NCBI GenBank assembly: GCA_014379705.1
Contig: JACMLI010000526.1
Span: forward strand, 1-5,621
DNA: 5,621 nt
From: Gemmatimonadaceae bacterium
GTDB taxonomy: Bacteria > Gemmatimonadota > Gemmatimonadetes > Gemmatimonadales > Gemmatimonadaceae
Reading direction: 5' to 3'
The notes under the pieces are model-generated. The model saw nothing but the letters and a program-made list of their open reading frames with translations. It was not told where the DNA came from and did not search any database. Positions 1 through 5,621 of the stretch are shown here, in pieces; within the stretch, counting starts at the first letter, position 1; each line of letters opens with the position of its first letter. A program made the translations under genes and the position numbers.

Positions 1-119
1 GCGCGGTCATCGAGCTCGCCGAACGACAGCACGCGCGTGCCAGGGCCGTCGTCGACCACGAGCGCGATGTCCGCGCGGCGGCCGCGCAGCGCAACGTCGA
101 ACGCATCGGCGAGTTGCAT
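1..119 (-). CDS. AMP-dependent synthetase/ligase (acyl-CoA synthetase-like), N-terminus only
   Basis: The first 39 codons of a gene that runs off the left edge. Translating from the ATG at 119 gives a protein starting MQLADAFDVALRGRR. Residues 17-39 contain ADIALVVDDG, then VLSFGELDDR. This matches the opening of ANL-superfamily adenylating enzymes, where a 'pdapALv..g..ltyaELd.ra' segment precedes the first core motif. Members activate a carboxylic acid with ATP, usually to an acyl-CoA. The ATP-binding and acid-binding motifs lie outside the window, so the substrate cannot be judged and the identification rests on this short segment. The start lies 10 bases after the stop of the upstream permease, with no clear Shine-Dalgarno sequence. 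No other ATG/GTG start lies in frame between that stop and 119. It is probably in the same transcript as the transporter genes. The position is one where an importer ATPase would often sit, but the sequence does not look like an ABC ATPase N-terminus. Confidence 0.68.
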   Translation of the reverse strand, partial: MQLADAFDVALRGRRADIALVVDDGPGTRVLSFGELDDR

Positions 120-129
120 GACGTCGGTA

Positions 130-942
130 CTAGGAAACGGCGGGGGTGGACAGTCGCTCGCCGGCCGCGTTCACGGCGAGCGTCGTGAGGAAGATGGCAA
201 GCCCGGGAAAGAGCGCGAGCCAGGGCTCTGATGTCATCGTCGACTGTGCCTGGTACAGCATGTTGCCCCAGCTCGCCGCCGGTGGCTGCACGCCGACGCC
301 AAAGAAGGAAAGCGCGCTCTCGAGCAGGATCGAGCGGCCGACCGCGAGCGTCGCCGAGACGATGACGGTCGGGAGGACGTTCGGCAGCATGTGCCGCACG
401 AGCACGCGCGTGCGCGACAGCCCGAGGGCCTGCGCCGCCTCGATGAACCCGCGGCGGCCGAGCGAGAGCGCTTCGGATCGCACCACGCGAGACGTCTCCA
501 TCCAGCCAACGACCGAGACGAGGATGATCAGCAGGGGAATCGACGGTTGCAGGATCGCGGTGAGGATCATCAACAGGGGGAGCCGCGGCACCGCGAGCAT
601 CGCGTCGGTGAGGCGCATCAACCCGGTGTCCACCGCGCCGCCGATGAACCCGGCGACGAGGCCGATGGCCGTGCCGAGCGCCACCGAGAGGGCGGCCGCA
701 AGGAGCCCGATCGCGAGCGAGACTCGCGCGCCGTGCAGCACGCGCGTGAACACGTCACGTCCGAGGTCGTCGGTGCCGAACCAGTGCAGTGCCGATGGGC
801 CCTGGCGACGCAACGCGAGGTCCACGGCATCGGGGGCGAACGGGGCGACGAGCGGCGCGAGGATTGCCACCCCGACGAGCGCAAGGACAAGGCCCCACGC
901 CCATCGCATGTTCGTCGCCGACTGCTCGTTCGCTGCGCTCAT
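130..942 (-). CDS. ABC importer permease, DppC/OppC type
   Basis: Inner-membrane permease of a peptide/nickel-type (family 5) ABC importer, complete at 270 residues and near the usual length for the C-type subunit. It begins MSAANEQSATNMRW. A first membrane segment spans about residues 15-36. The conserved HWFGTDDLGRDVFTRV block (53-68) follows, typical of DppC/OppC proteins. Further hydrophobic segments lie near 75-100, 121-146, 191-207 and 240-258. The EAA loop that docks on the ATPase is at 168-191 (EAAQALGLSR, then HMLPNVLP). ESALSFFGVGVQPP (208-221) and SWGNML (224-229) are also characteristic. The start is the ATG at 942, sharing ATGA with the stop of the upstream permease. The reading frame stays open far upstream to about 1683, but that part is out of frame with the upstream permease and does not look like protein. 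The C-terminus, AGERLSTPAVS, departs from the usual 'GDaLRDaLDPrl' ending. It should pair with the permease encoded just upstream; the substrate is unknown. Confidence 0.95.
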   Translation of the reverse strand: MSAANEQSATNMRWAWGLVLALVGVAILAPLVAPFAPDAVDLALRRQGPSALHWFGTDDLGRDVFTRVLHGARVSLAIGLLAAALSVALGTAIGLVAGFIGGAVDTGLMRLTDAMLAVPRLPLLMILTAILQPSIPLLIILVSVVGWMETSRVVRSEALSLGRRGFIEAAQALGLSRTRVLVRHMLPNVLPTVIVSATLAVGRSILLESALSFFGVGVQPPAASWGNMLYQAQSTMTSEPWLALFPGLAIFLTTLAVNAAGERLSTPAVS

Positions 943-1883
943 GCACGCACCCGCGGATCGAGCCAGCGGTACGAGAGGTCCGCCACGAGGTTCAGCACGA
1001 TCACGCCGACCGAGGAGATCATGAGGAACGCCATCAGCACCGTGTAGTCGCGACGGGCGAGGGCTTCGGTGAAGAGGCCGCCGAGGCCGGGCCACGCGAA
1101 AACGCTTTCGGTGACGACGGCGCCGGAGATCATGATCGCGGCATCGAGAAGGACGACGGTGAGGAAGGGGAGGAGCGCGTTGCGCAGCGCGTGCCGATAG
1201 CGCACGGTGCGCTCGTGCAGCCCGCGTCCGCGCGCCGCGAGGATGAATCGCTGGGCAATGACGTTCCCCATGGCCGACCGCAGGTACCGCGTCCACGCGG
1301 CGGCGTGGAGGATCGCGAGGACCGTCGCGGGAAGGGCAAGGTGCGCGAGTCGGTCGCCGATCCCCGAGCCGAACAGGGAGGACCGCCCGCTCGACGGCAG
1401 CCATCCGAGCCAGACGGCAAAGACGAGTTGCAGCAGGAGGCCGAACCAGAAGGCGGGCAGGGAGATCGCCGCGATGGTCACGGCCGACACGATGCGATCG
1501 GTGGCTCGGCCCCGACGGACCGCGGCGAGCACGCCCGCGGGGACGGCCGCGACCAGCGCGAGGACAAGGGAGGCGCCGACGAGTTCGAGGGTGGCGGGCA
1601 GCCGCTCGAGGAGCCGCGCCGTCACGGGACGTCCATCGGTGAAGGAGAAGCCCCAGTCCCCAGTGACGAAGCCGCCGAGCCACTTCAGGTACTGCACGGG
1701 GAGGGGCTGGTCCAGGCCTAACGAGCGACGCAGGCGCTCGATGTCGGCCGGGCGGACGTTGGGGTTCTCGAGGTAGATCGCCAGCGGGCCACCCGGCGCG
1801 GCGTGGACCAGGGCGAAGACCAGGACCGAGATGAGGAGGAGGAGCGGCACCGCCTGCAGCAGGCGTCGCAGGGCGGCGGGCAT
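939..1883 (-). CDS. ABC importer permease, DppB/OppB type
   Basis: Inner-membrane permease of a peptide/nickel-type ABC importer, complete at 314 residues (family norm a little over 300). A first membrane segment at about 8-28 is followed by HAAPGGP (27-33), matching the B-subunit pattern '.PGDP'. The soluble part then carries LRRSLGLDQPLPVQYLKWL (51-69) and GDWGFSF (75-81), both B-type landmarks. The core hydrophobic segments are about 99-121, 133-162, 183-199, 238-262 and 281-302. The EAA-type ATPase-docking loop is at 216-240 (ARGRGLHERTV ... LRNALLP). ESVFAWPGLGGL (259-270) and the C-terminal LSYRWLDPRVR (303-313) are also typical. The ATG at 1883 lies one base after the stop of the binding-protein gene and is served by GGAGGT at 1895-1900. 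The gene ends in an ATGA overlap with the next permease. Leu55 uses TTA, a codon otherwise almost absent here. It forms the translocation pore with the DppC-type partner; the cargo is not determined. Confidence 0.96.
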   Translation of the reverse strand: MPAALRRLLQAVPLLLLISVLVFALVHAAPGGPLAIYLENPNVRPADIERLRRSLGLDQPLPVQYLKWLGGFVTGDWGFSFTDGRPVTARLLERLPATLELVGASLVLALVAAVPAGVLAAVRRGRATDRIVSAVTIAAISLPAFWFGLLLQLVFAVWLGWLPSSGRSSLFGSGIGDRLAHLALPATVLAILHAAAWTRYLRSAMGNVIAQRFILAARGRGLHERTVRYRHALRNALLPFLTVVLLDAAIMISGAVVTESVFAWPGLGGLFTEALARRDYTVLMAFLMISSVGVIVLNLVADLSYRWLDPRVRA

Positions 1884-1884
1884 C

Positions 1885-3513
1885 CTATGGGGTGACCTCC
1901 CATTCCCACACGTTCCAGAACACCCCGGTGTTCGTCGGATTGCCCTTGAAGCCCTTGAGCGACGTCGGAACGCCGTCGAGCCGCGTCACGTTGTAGAGCG
2001 GGATCTCGGGGGCGAGCTCGGCGAGGCGCTGCTGCGCCTTCACGAGGAGGACGCGGCGCTTCACCTGGTCGATCTCGCGATCCGACGCGTACATCAGGTC
2101 GTCGAGGGCCTTGTCACTCACGTAGTTGATGTTGCGTCCGGCGGGTGGCGTGCGGTCCGAGGCGAAGAAGAGGGTGATCTCCGGGTCGGCTGGCATGTGC
2201 CACCAGTGCAGCATCGCGTCGAACTTGCCTTCGAACCAGAGCGAGGAGATCGCCGTCCCGTCCACCAGCTGAATCTTCACGTCCACGCCGACGTCGCGGA
2301 GCTGGCGCTGCACGGCCTGCGAGACGCTTTCGCGGATGGCGAAGCCCGCCTGGGTAAGCAGGGTGAAGGCGAGGGGCTTGCCATTGCGCTCGCGAATGCC
2401 ATCGCCATTCGCATCCTTCCAGCCTGTCTCGTCCAGGAGGGTCTTAGCCCTGGCCGTGTCGAACGGGTAGTGCCGCACGCTGTCGGTGAAGGCCCACGAC
2501 ACCGGCTGGATCGCGCCGTGCACGACGGGGGCGAGGGAGTCGAGGATGGTGCGCACGATCAGCTCGCGATCGATTGCGTGCGTGAGCGCCTGACGGACGC
2601 GCACGTCACGAAACGCCTCCACCTGCCGCTGGTTGAGCGTGATGTGCTCGTAGGAGTTGCCGATCATTCGATGGACGGTCAGGCCCGGGACGTCCTTGAG
2701 GTCGCGATACTTGTCCCATGGCACGAGGGCCACCACGTGCGCCTCGCCGCTGGCCAGCTGGTTCACCCGCGTGGTCGTGTTGGGGATGAACTTGAACTGG
2801 ATGCGCTTGATCTTCGGGAACTCGCTGCCGCGCCAGTAGTTCGGCACGCGCTCGAGGAGGATGTATTCCCCCGTCTTCCACTCGGCGACGCGATAGGGGC
2901 CGGTGCCTAACGGGGACCGGTTGTATTCGGTGGCCCGGTCGATGTCCTTCCCCTCGAGGACGTGCCTGGGCAGCGTCCCGCGCACGAACTGGAGCTGGTA
3001 GGGGGCGTAGTGCTCGCGATAGTGGACGATGGCGGTGAGCGAGTCCGGCGTGTCGACCGAGGTGATGCGATCGAAGCCGTCGGTGCTCTCGGGGTTGTAG
3101 TCGGGGGAGTTGATGGCGTCGACGGTGAACTTCACGTCGGCGGAGGTGAACGGGACGCCGTCGTGCCACTTCACGCCCGGACGCAGCTTCCAGGTGACGT
3201 CCATGCCGCCGTCGGGGCGGAGCGTGACCCCACCGTTGGCGATCGTGGGGACTTCCGTGGCGAGGACCGGGATCACGTTCATGTGCTCGTCGTTGGTGAC
3301 GAGCCCCTCGATGACGCAGGTCTGCACGTCCTCGAGGATGTGCGTCGAGAAGCGGTTCAGCGTATCGGGCTCGCGGTCGTACCCGACGACGAGGAGGTCG
3401 TTGCTGGGTCCTGTGCCGCGGCGGCCCCCACCCTCACCCGAGCAACTCCCGAGCACGAACGCGCCGAGGAGGGCGGCGCGACGCGCGACGTTGAGCATGC
3501 GCATGCGACTCAC
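1885..3513 (-). CDS. Family-5 extracellular solute-binding lipoprotein of an ABC importer (peptide-type)
   Basis: Complete 542-residue binding protein (SBP_bac_5 family, like DppA/OppA) that captures solute outside the inner membrane for the two permeases downstream. A short basic N-region and hydrophobic stretch (12-22) end in a lipobox LGSC with the lipidation Cys at 24, followed by a Gly/Arg-rich linker (27-35). Family landmarks are DTLNRF (50-55), LRPGVKWHDGVPFTSADV (110-127), SPLGTGPYR (200-208), FRDVRVRQALTHAIDRE (301-317) and a calcium-loop-like DANGDGIRERNGK (367-379). Typical members bind oligopeptides, but others bind nickel, sugars or opines, so the ligand is open. The first start, GTG at 3513, overlaps the upstream stop as GTGA. 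ATGs at 3504 and 3498 are equally plausible and give the same mature lipoprotein; no strong Shine-Dalgarno decides between them. Residue +2 after the Cys is Ser; in E. coli a +2 residue other than Asp favours outer-membrane sorting, but this rule may not hold in this organism. Confidence 0.95.
   Translation of the reverse strand: MSRMRMLNVARRAALLGAFVLGSCSGEGGGRRGTGPSNDLLVVGYDREPDTLNRFSTHILEDVQTCVIEGLVTNDEHMNVIPVLATEVPTIANGGVTLRPDGGMDVTWKLRPGVKWHDGVPFTSADVKFTVDAINSPDYNPESTDGFDRITSVDTPDSLTAIVHYREHYAPYQLQFVRGTLPRHVLEGKDIDRATEYNRSPLGTGPYRVAEWKTGEYILLERVPNYWRGSEFPKIKRIQFKFIPNTTTRVNQLASGEAHVVALVPWDKYRDLKDVPGLTVHRMIGNSYEHITLNQRQVEAFRDVRVRQALTHAIDRELIVRTILDSLAPVVHGAIQPVSWAFTDSVRHYPFDTARAKTLLDETGWKDANGDGIRERNGKPLAFTLLTQAGFAIRESVSQAVQRQLRDVGVDVKIQLVDGTAISSLWFEGKFDAMLHWWHMPADPEITLFFASDRTPPAGRNINYVSDKALDDLMYASDREIDQVKRRVLLVKAQQRLAELAPEIPLYNVTRLDGVPTSLKGFKGNPTNTGVFWNVWEWEVTP
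1895..1900 (-). promoter_or_regulatory. Shine-Dalgarno sequence for the DppB-type permease
   Basis: On the minus strand this reads GGAGGT, an excellent anti-16S match, 11 bases before the ATG at 1883. It lies inside the last codons of the binding-protein gene and is the only strong ribosome-binding site seen among the junctions in this window. It supports the ATG at 1883 as the start. It also suggests that this permease recruits its own ribosomes, whereas the other internal genes rely more on 4-base overlaps. Confidence 0.7.
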
Positions 3514-5198
3514 GCGCCCCGCTGCATCAGCCGACTTGTCACCGCCACCGGGATGGCCCCATGCGACAGCAAGCGGTCGTGGAAGCCCTTCAACGAGAAC
3601 GATGCGCCCTCACGCGCCGACACCGCGCGCCGTAGGTCGTGGATCCCCTGCGTGCCAAGCCAGTACATCATTGCAGTCCCCGGAAACATGGAATTCTTCA
3701 CCGCCTCCCCCCGAGCCGCCTCCGGCGTCATCCCCACGCCCTCCGCGTACAGCCGCACCGAATCGGCGAATGAGCGCCGGTGCGTGTGAAGCTCGATGTC
3801 CACCATCGCTCGCGCCAGCATCCGTACCCGCGTCTGCTGCTCCGCCACCCGCTCGTCCGGGGTCAGGAAGCCCACTTCGTCCATCAGGTCCGTCGCATAG
3901 CACGCCCACCCCTCCGCCATCGTTCCACCCTGCAACATCGCGATCCGGCACGCGCAGTCCGCGGCGGCGACCTGGCCGATCCGAGACGCGCCGCGGTAGG
4001 CGTACCAGTTCTGCACGTGGTGCCCGAGCGCACCGTGATGCACCACGTGGTTGAGCTTGATCACCGAGTCGTTCGTTGCGCGAAGCACCTGCTGCTGTCT
4101 CTCGGGATCCGCCCCCTCGATGGGTGTGACCACGTAGTCGTACGTCTCGTACTCATCGAACGGGGCGGGGGAGCGATAGAACAGGTAGTAGAGCGACGGC
4201 GCGGCCATCCGCGTCCACCGCGGAATCGGCACGTAGCGGATCGGGAAATCGGGCCACGTGACCAGGTGATCGGAGGCCGCGCGGCACTCCTCCCAGGTGC
4301 GACCGAACGCCGCGTAGAAATCACCCGCCGCCGGGTGCCGCTCCGCGAGGCGTGCCTGCACCTCGGCGAACGACGTAGCCCCCGTCTCCTGGACCATCTG
4401 CTTCAGCTTCCCCTGCTCGAGGTCCAGGCGAATGCGGATCTCGGTGAGCAGGTCATTGAGGGAGCGATCGATCCAGTGGCCACGCTTGAGGCAGAGGGCG
4501 AGCATCTCCTCCCCACAGACCGCGACTTCATGCTCGGACGCGGGGAGCTGGTCGAGCGCCGTCGCGAACCCATGGACCGCTCCACTCGCGAGCTGGCCGG
4601 CGTCGATGAGGGCGCGCGTCAGTTCATCGGTGAGCGCCATGGCGCGGCACCAGTGCAACAGCCCCTCGTCGAGCAGGGCAGACACCGCGTCAGCCTCCCG
4701 GAGCGCGCGGGCGCGCCACGTCGAGGGCATCGCCGTCCCCCGGAGCGTCGTCAGGGCGCCGGCAAGGAAGCTCGGCACGCGCCGCATCCGTTGCAGCAAC
4801 CACGAGCCACGCTGCGCCGCGGGGAGAAAGTCGCGCGTGATGAGCCCGATGATCGCGAAGGCGACCTCGCCGGTGGCCAACGACGGATTGCCGCGCGTGA
4901 AGTGCGTGCCTTCGAGTTCGGCGATCGCGAGGTCGCAATGCGAGATCGCGAGGGCGGTGTCTATGCGGCCGATGTCACCGGAGGCGAGCACCTGCGTGTC
5001 GGACGCCTGGCCCTGCCTGGCGCGGAGCTCGTTGCGCGCTTCGGCCCACGCGGCGGCCGTGGCCTCGTGACCGCCGGTCGACCAGTCGGGCAGCCGGTGA
5101 TCGTGCTCATGGCGCCCGATGAACGTCGCGTCGACCGGGCGGTGCGTGTAGAGCGTCTCGAAGAATTTGTCGAGTGGGGCAGGGCCGTCGTCGCTCAT
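3510..5198 (-). CDS. DUF885 family protein (metallopeptidase-like), with altered HE motif
   Basis: Complete 562-residue protein of the DUF885 family, whose members resemble zinc metallopeptidases but are largely uncharacterised. The N-terminus (LDKFFETLYTHRPVDATFIG, then HDHRLPDWS) matches the family opening 'ff...P..AT..G.H.yD.rLpD.s'. No signal peptide or lipobox is present, so it is probably cytoplasmic, unlike the many DUF885 proteins that are secreted or lipoproteins. The signature region is HHGALGHHVQNW (387-398), where most members have HE-x3-GHH-x-Q, so His388 replaces the usual Glu. Other family blocks are retained: AEGWACYA (428-435), RAMVDIELH (463-471), FPGTAMMYWLG (505-515) and FHDRLLSHGAIP (539-550). 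The ATG at 5198 was chosen because it overlaps the upstream stop as ATGA; a TTG at 5222 in the same frame would overlap by 28 bases. The stop overlaps the binding-protein start by 4 bases. It may cleave or modify the imported solute, or have lost hydrolase activity; the sequence does not decide. Confidence 0.86.
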   Translation of the reverse strand: MSDDGPAPLDKFFETLYTHRPVDATFIGRHEHDHRLPDWSTGGHEATAAAWAEARNELRARQGQASDTQVLASGDIGRIDTALAISHCDLAIAELEGTHFTRGNPSLATGEVAFAIIGLITRDFLPAAQRGSWLLQRMRRVPSFLAGALTTLRGTAMPSTWRARALREADAVSALLDEGLLHWCRAMALTDELTRALIDAGQLASGAVHGFATALDQLPASEHEVAVCGEEMLALCLKRGHWIDRSLNDLLTEIRIRLDLEQGKLKQMVQETGATSFAEVQARLAERHPAAGDFYAAFGRTWEECRAASDHLVTWPDFPIRYVPIPRWTRMAAPSLYYLFYRSPAPFDEYETYDYVVTPIEGADPERQQQVLRATNDSVIKLNHVVHHGALGHHVQNWYAYRGASRIGQVAAADCACRIAMLQGGTMAEGWACYATDLMDEVGFLTPDERVAEQQTRVRMLARAMVDIELHTHRRSFADSVRLYAEGVGMTPEAARGEAVKNSMFPGTAMMYWLGTQGIHDLRRAVSAREGASFSLKGFHDRLLSHGAIPVAVTSRLMQRGA

Positions 5199-5621
5199 CC
5201 GTCGAGGGGCAGTCGCACCCAACGCCGTTCGCGGAACGACTTCTCCACCCCGTTGATCACTTCCTGCACCCGTGCCCCGTCCATGAAGTCGCCCTCGTTT
5301 TCCGGTGTCGGAGACTGCACTTCGCCGATGAAGGAGGAGATGAGGTTGGCGTAGAAGAGCGTGCGCCAGGCTTCACCCTTGTGGCCACCTGGCGGATAGA
5401 ACTGCGGAGGCACCTCGATCTCGCGGAACTCCACGTCGTCAGGTTTCGCCGCCTTGAGGGATTCGCAGACCCCGAACTCCTCGACCAGGCGGCAGATCAA
5501 CGCGCCCTCGCTTCCGTATACCCGCGCCTCGATCCCCGGGTAGTTCCCCACCGTGACGAACGAGGTCTGGATGCTGCCTAACGCGCCGTTGGCAAACTCG
5601 CCGATGAAGATGTCGCCGTCA
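5195..5621 (-). CDS. Gfo/Idh/MocA-family oxidoreductase, C-terminal part
   Basis: The last 141 residues plus stop of a gene cut by the right edge; the frame is open to base 5621. The N-terminal NAD(P)-binding Rossmann domain lies outside. What remains is the substrate-binding, sheet-forming C-terminal domain. The visible start is DGDIFIGEFANGALGSIQTS (1-20 of the fragment), then EARVYGSEGALIC (31-43), the family's 'G..G.i..S....g.....ei.Gt.Gal' pattern. It closes with GDFMDGARVQEVINGVEKS and RRWVRLPLDG, matching the usual ending 'f.dg..vq.vldA...S...rrWV.lP'. Members oxidise or reduce sugars, cyclitols and related polyols with NAD(P). The true start is not visible; the GTG at 5551 is an internal valine. 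It ends in an ATGA overlap with the DUF885 gene, so the two are likely translated together. Leu14 of the fragment uses the rare TTA codon inside CGTTAGGC. Substrate and cofactor preference cannot be judged without the N-terminal domain. Confidence 0.87.
   Translation of the reverse strand, partial: DGDIFIGEFANGALGSIQTSFVTVGNYPGIEARVYGSEGALICRLVEEFGVCESLKAAKPDDVEFREIEVPPQFYPPGGHKGEAWRTLFYANLISSFIGEVQSPTPENEGDFMDGARVQEVINGVEKSFRERRWVRLPLDG

Noticed and set aside
120..129. A possible terminator or promoter in the largest gap between genes.
   Set aside because: The gap is only 10 bases, with no hairpin, T-run or promoter-like element.
943..1683. Upstream extension of the DppC-type permease frame, which would make a protein of about 517 residues.
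   Set aside because: The extension is Arg/Pro/His-rich with no family similarity and overlaps the well-supported DppB-type permease in another frame. The ATG at 942 with an ATGA overlap gives a normal-length permease.
146..1721. Long plus-strand open frames (146-1024, 391-1047, 789-1721) opposite the permeases.
   Set aside because: They are antisense to clear permease genes, rich in Arg, Gly, Asp and Glu with no recognisable motif. High GC leaves such frames open by chance.
1831..2910. A 359-codon plus-strand open frame opposite the binding protein.
   Set aside because: Its translation is a His/Val/Arg/Asp-rich mirror of the binding-protein codons, with no domain pattern and no convincing start signal.
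3495..3506. A 12-base perfect palindrome GCATGCGCATGC over the alternative binding-protein start codons.
   Set aside because: A palindrome of this length is expected about once by chance in a window this size, and it is inside coding sequence. No other sign of an operator was seen.
5196..5222. An earlier TTG start for the DUF885 protein, at 5222.
   Set aside because: It would add MGATAPRR and overlap the oxidoreductase by 28 bases. The ATG at 5198 forms an ATGA overlap like other junctions in this operon.
3780..5354. A 524-codon plus-strand open frame opposite the DUF885 gene.
   Set aside because: It is antisense to a gene with family motifs along its length; the translation is Arg/Gly/His-rich and crosses the junction with the oxidoreductase. 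It is a composition artefact.

Overview
This is a gene-dense, GC-rich bacterial stretch (roughly two thirds G+C by eye; not counted). All genes lie on the minus strand and are packed into what looks like one operon read from right to left. No gap between genes exceeds 10 bases, so there is no room for internal promoters or terminators outside coding sequence. The high GC, GTG/ATG starts, 4-base stop/start overlaps and lipoprotein-type binding protein suggest a soil-type or environmental Gram-negative bacterium. The repeated CGTTAGGC octamer makes me think weakly of Gemmatimonadota, but that is a guess from memory and not established by the sequence.

Layout in transcription order (right to left): (1) the C-terminal 141 residues of a Gfo/Idh/MocA-type NAD(P)-dependent oxidoreductase, cut by the right edge; (2) a complete 562-residue DUF885 protein, probably cytoplasmic and related to metallopeptidase-like proteins, but with His where the family normally has Glu in its HE-x3-GHH signature; (3) a complete family-5 extracellular solute-binding lipoprotein (542 residues); (4) a DppB/OppB-type permease (314 residues); (5) a DppC/OppC-type permease (270 residues); (6) the first 39 codons of what looks like an AMP-dependent acyl-CoA synthetase/ligase, cut by the left edge.

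Genes 1/2, 2/3 and 4/5 each overlap by 4 bases (ATGA or GTGA), and genes 3/4 are separated by one base. This suggests coupled translation and a shared job. The simplest reading is uptake of a peptide-like or otherwise oligomeric solute by the binding protein and two permeases, followed by cytoplasmic processing by the DUF885 protein and the oxidoreductase. The usual DppD/DppF ATPase genes do not follow the permeases; an adenylating enzyme does. The ATPase must therefore be encoded upstream of this window, further downstream, or elsewhere. The substrate cannot be read from the sequence.

No RNA gene, mobile element, CRISPR array, attachment site or large repeat was seen. Nothing here proves a new system. 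The points worth a second look are the altered DUF885 motif, the oxidoreductase–DUF885–importer linkage, the missing ATPases, and the restriction of TTA codons to one octamer.
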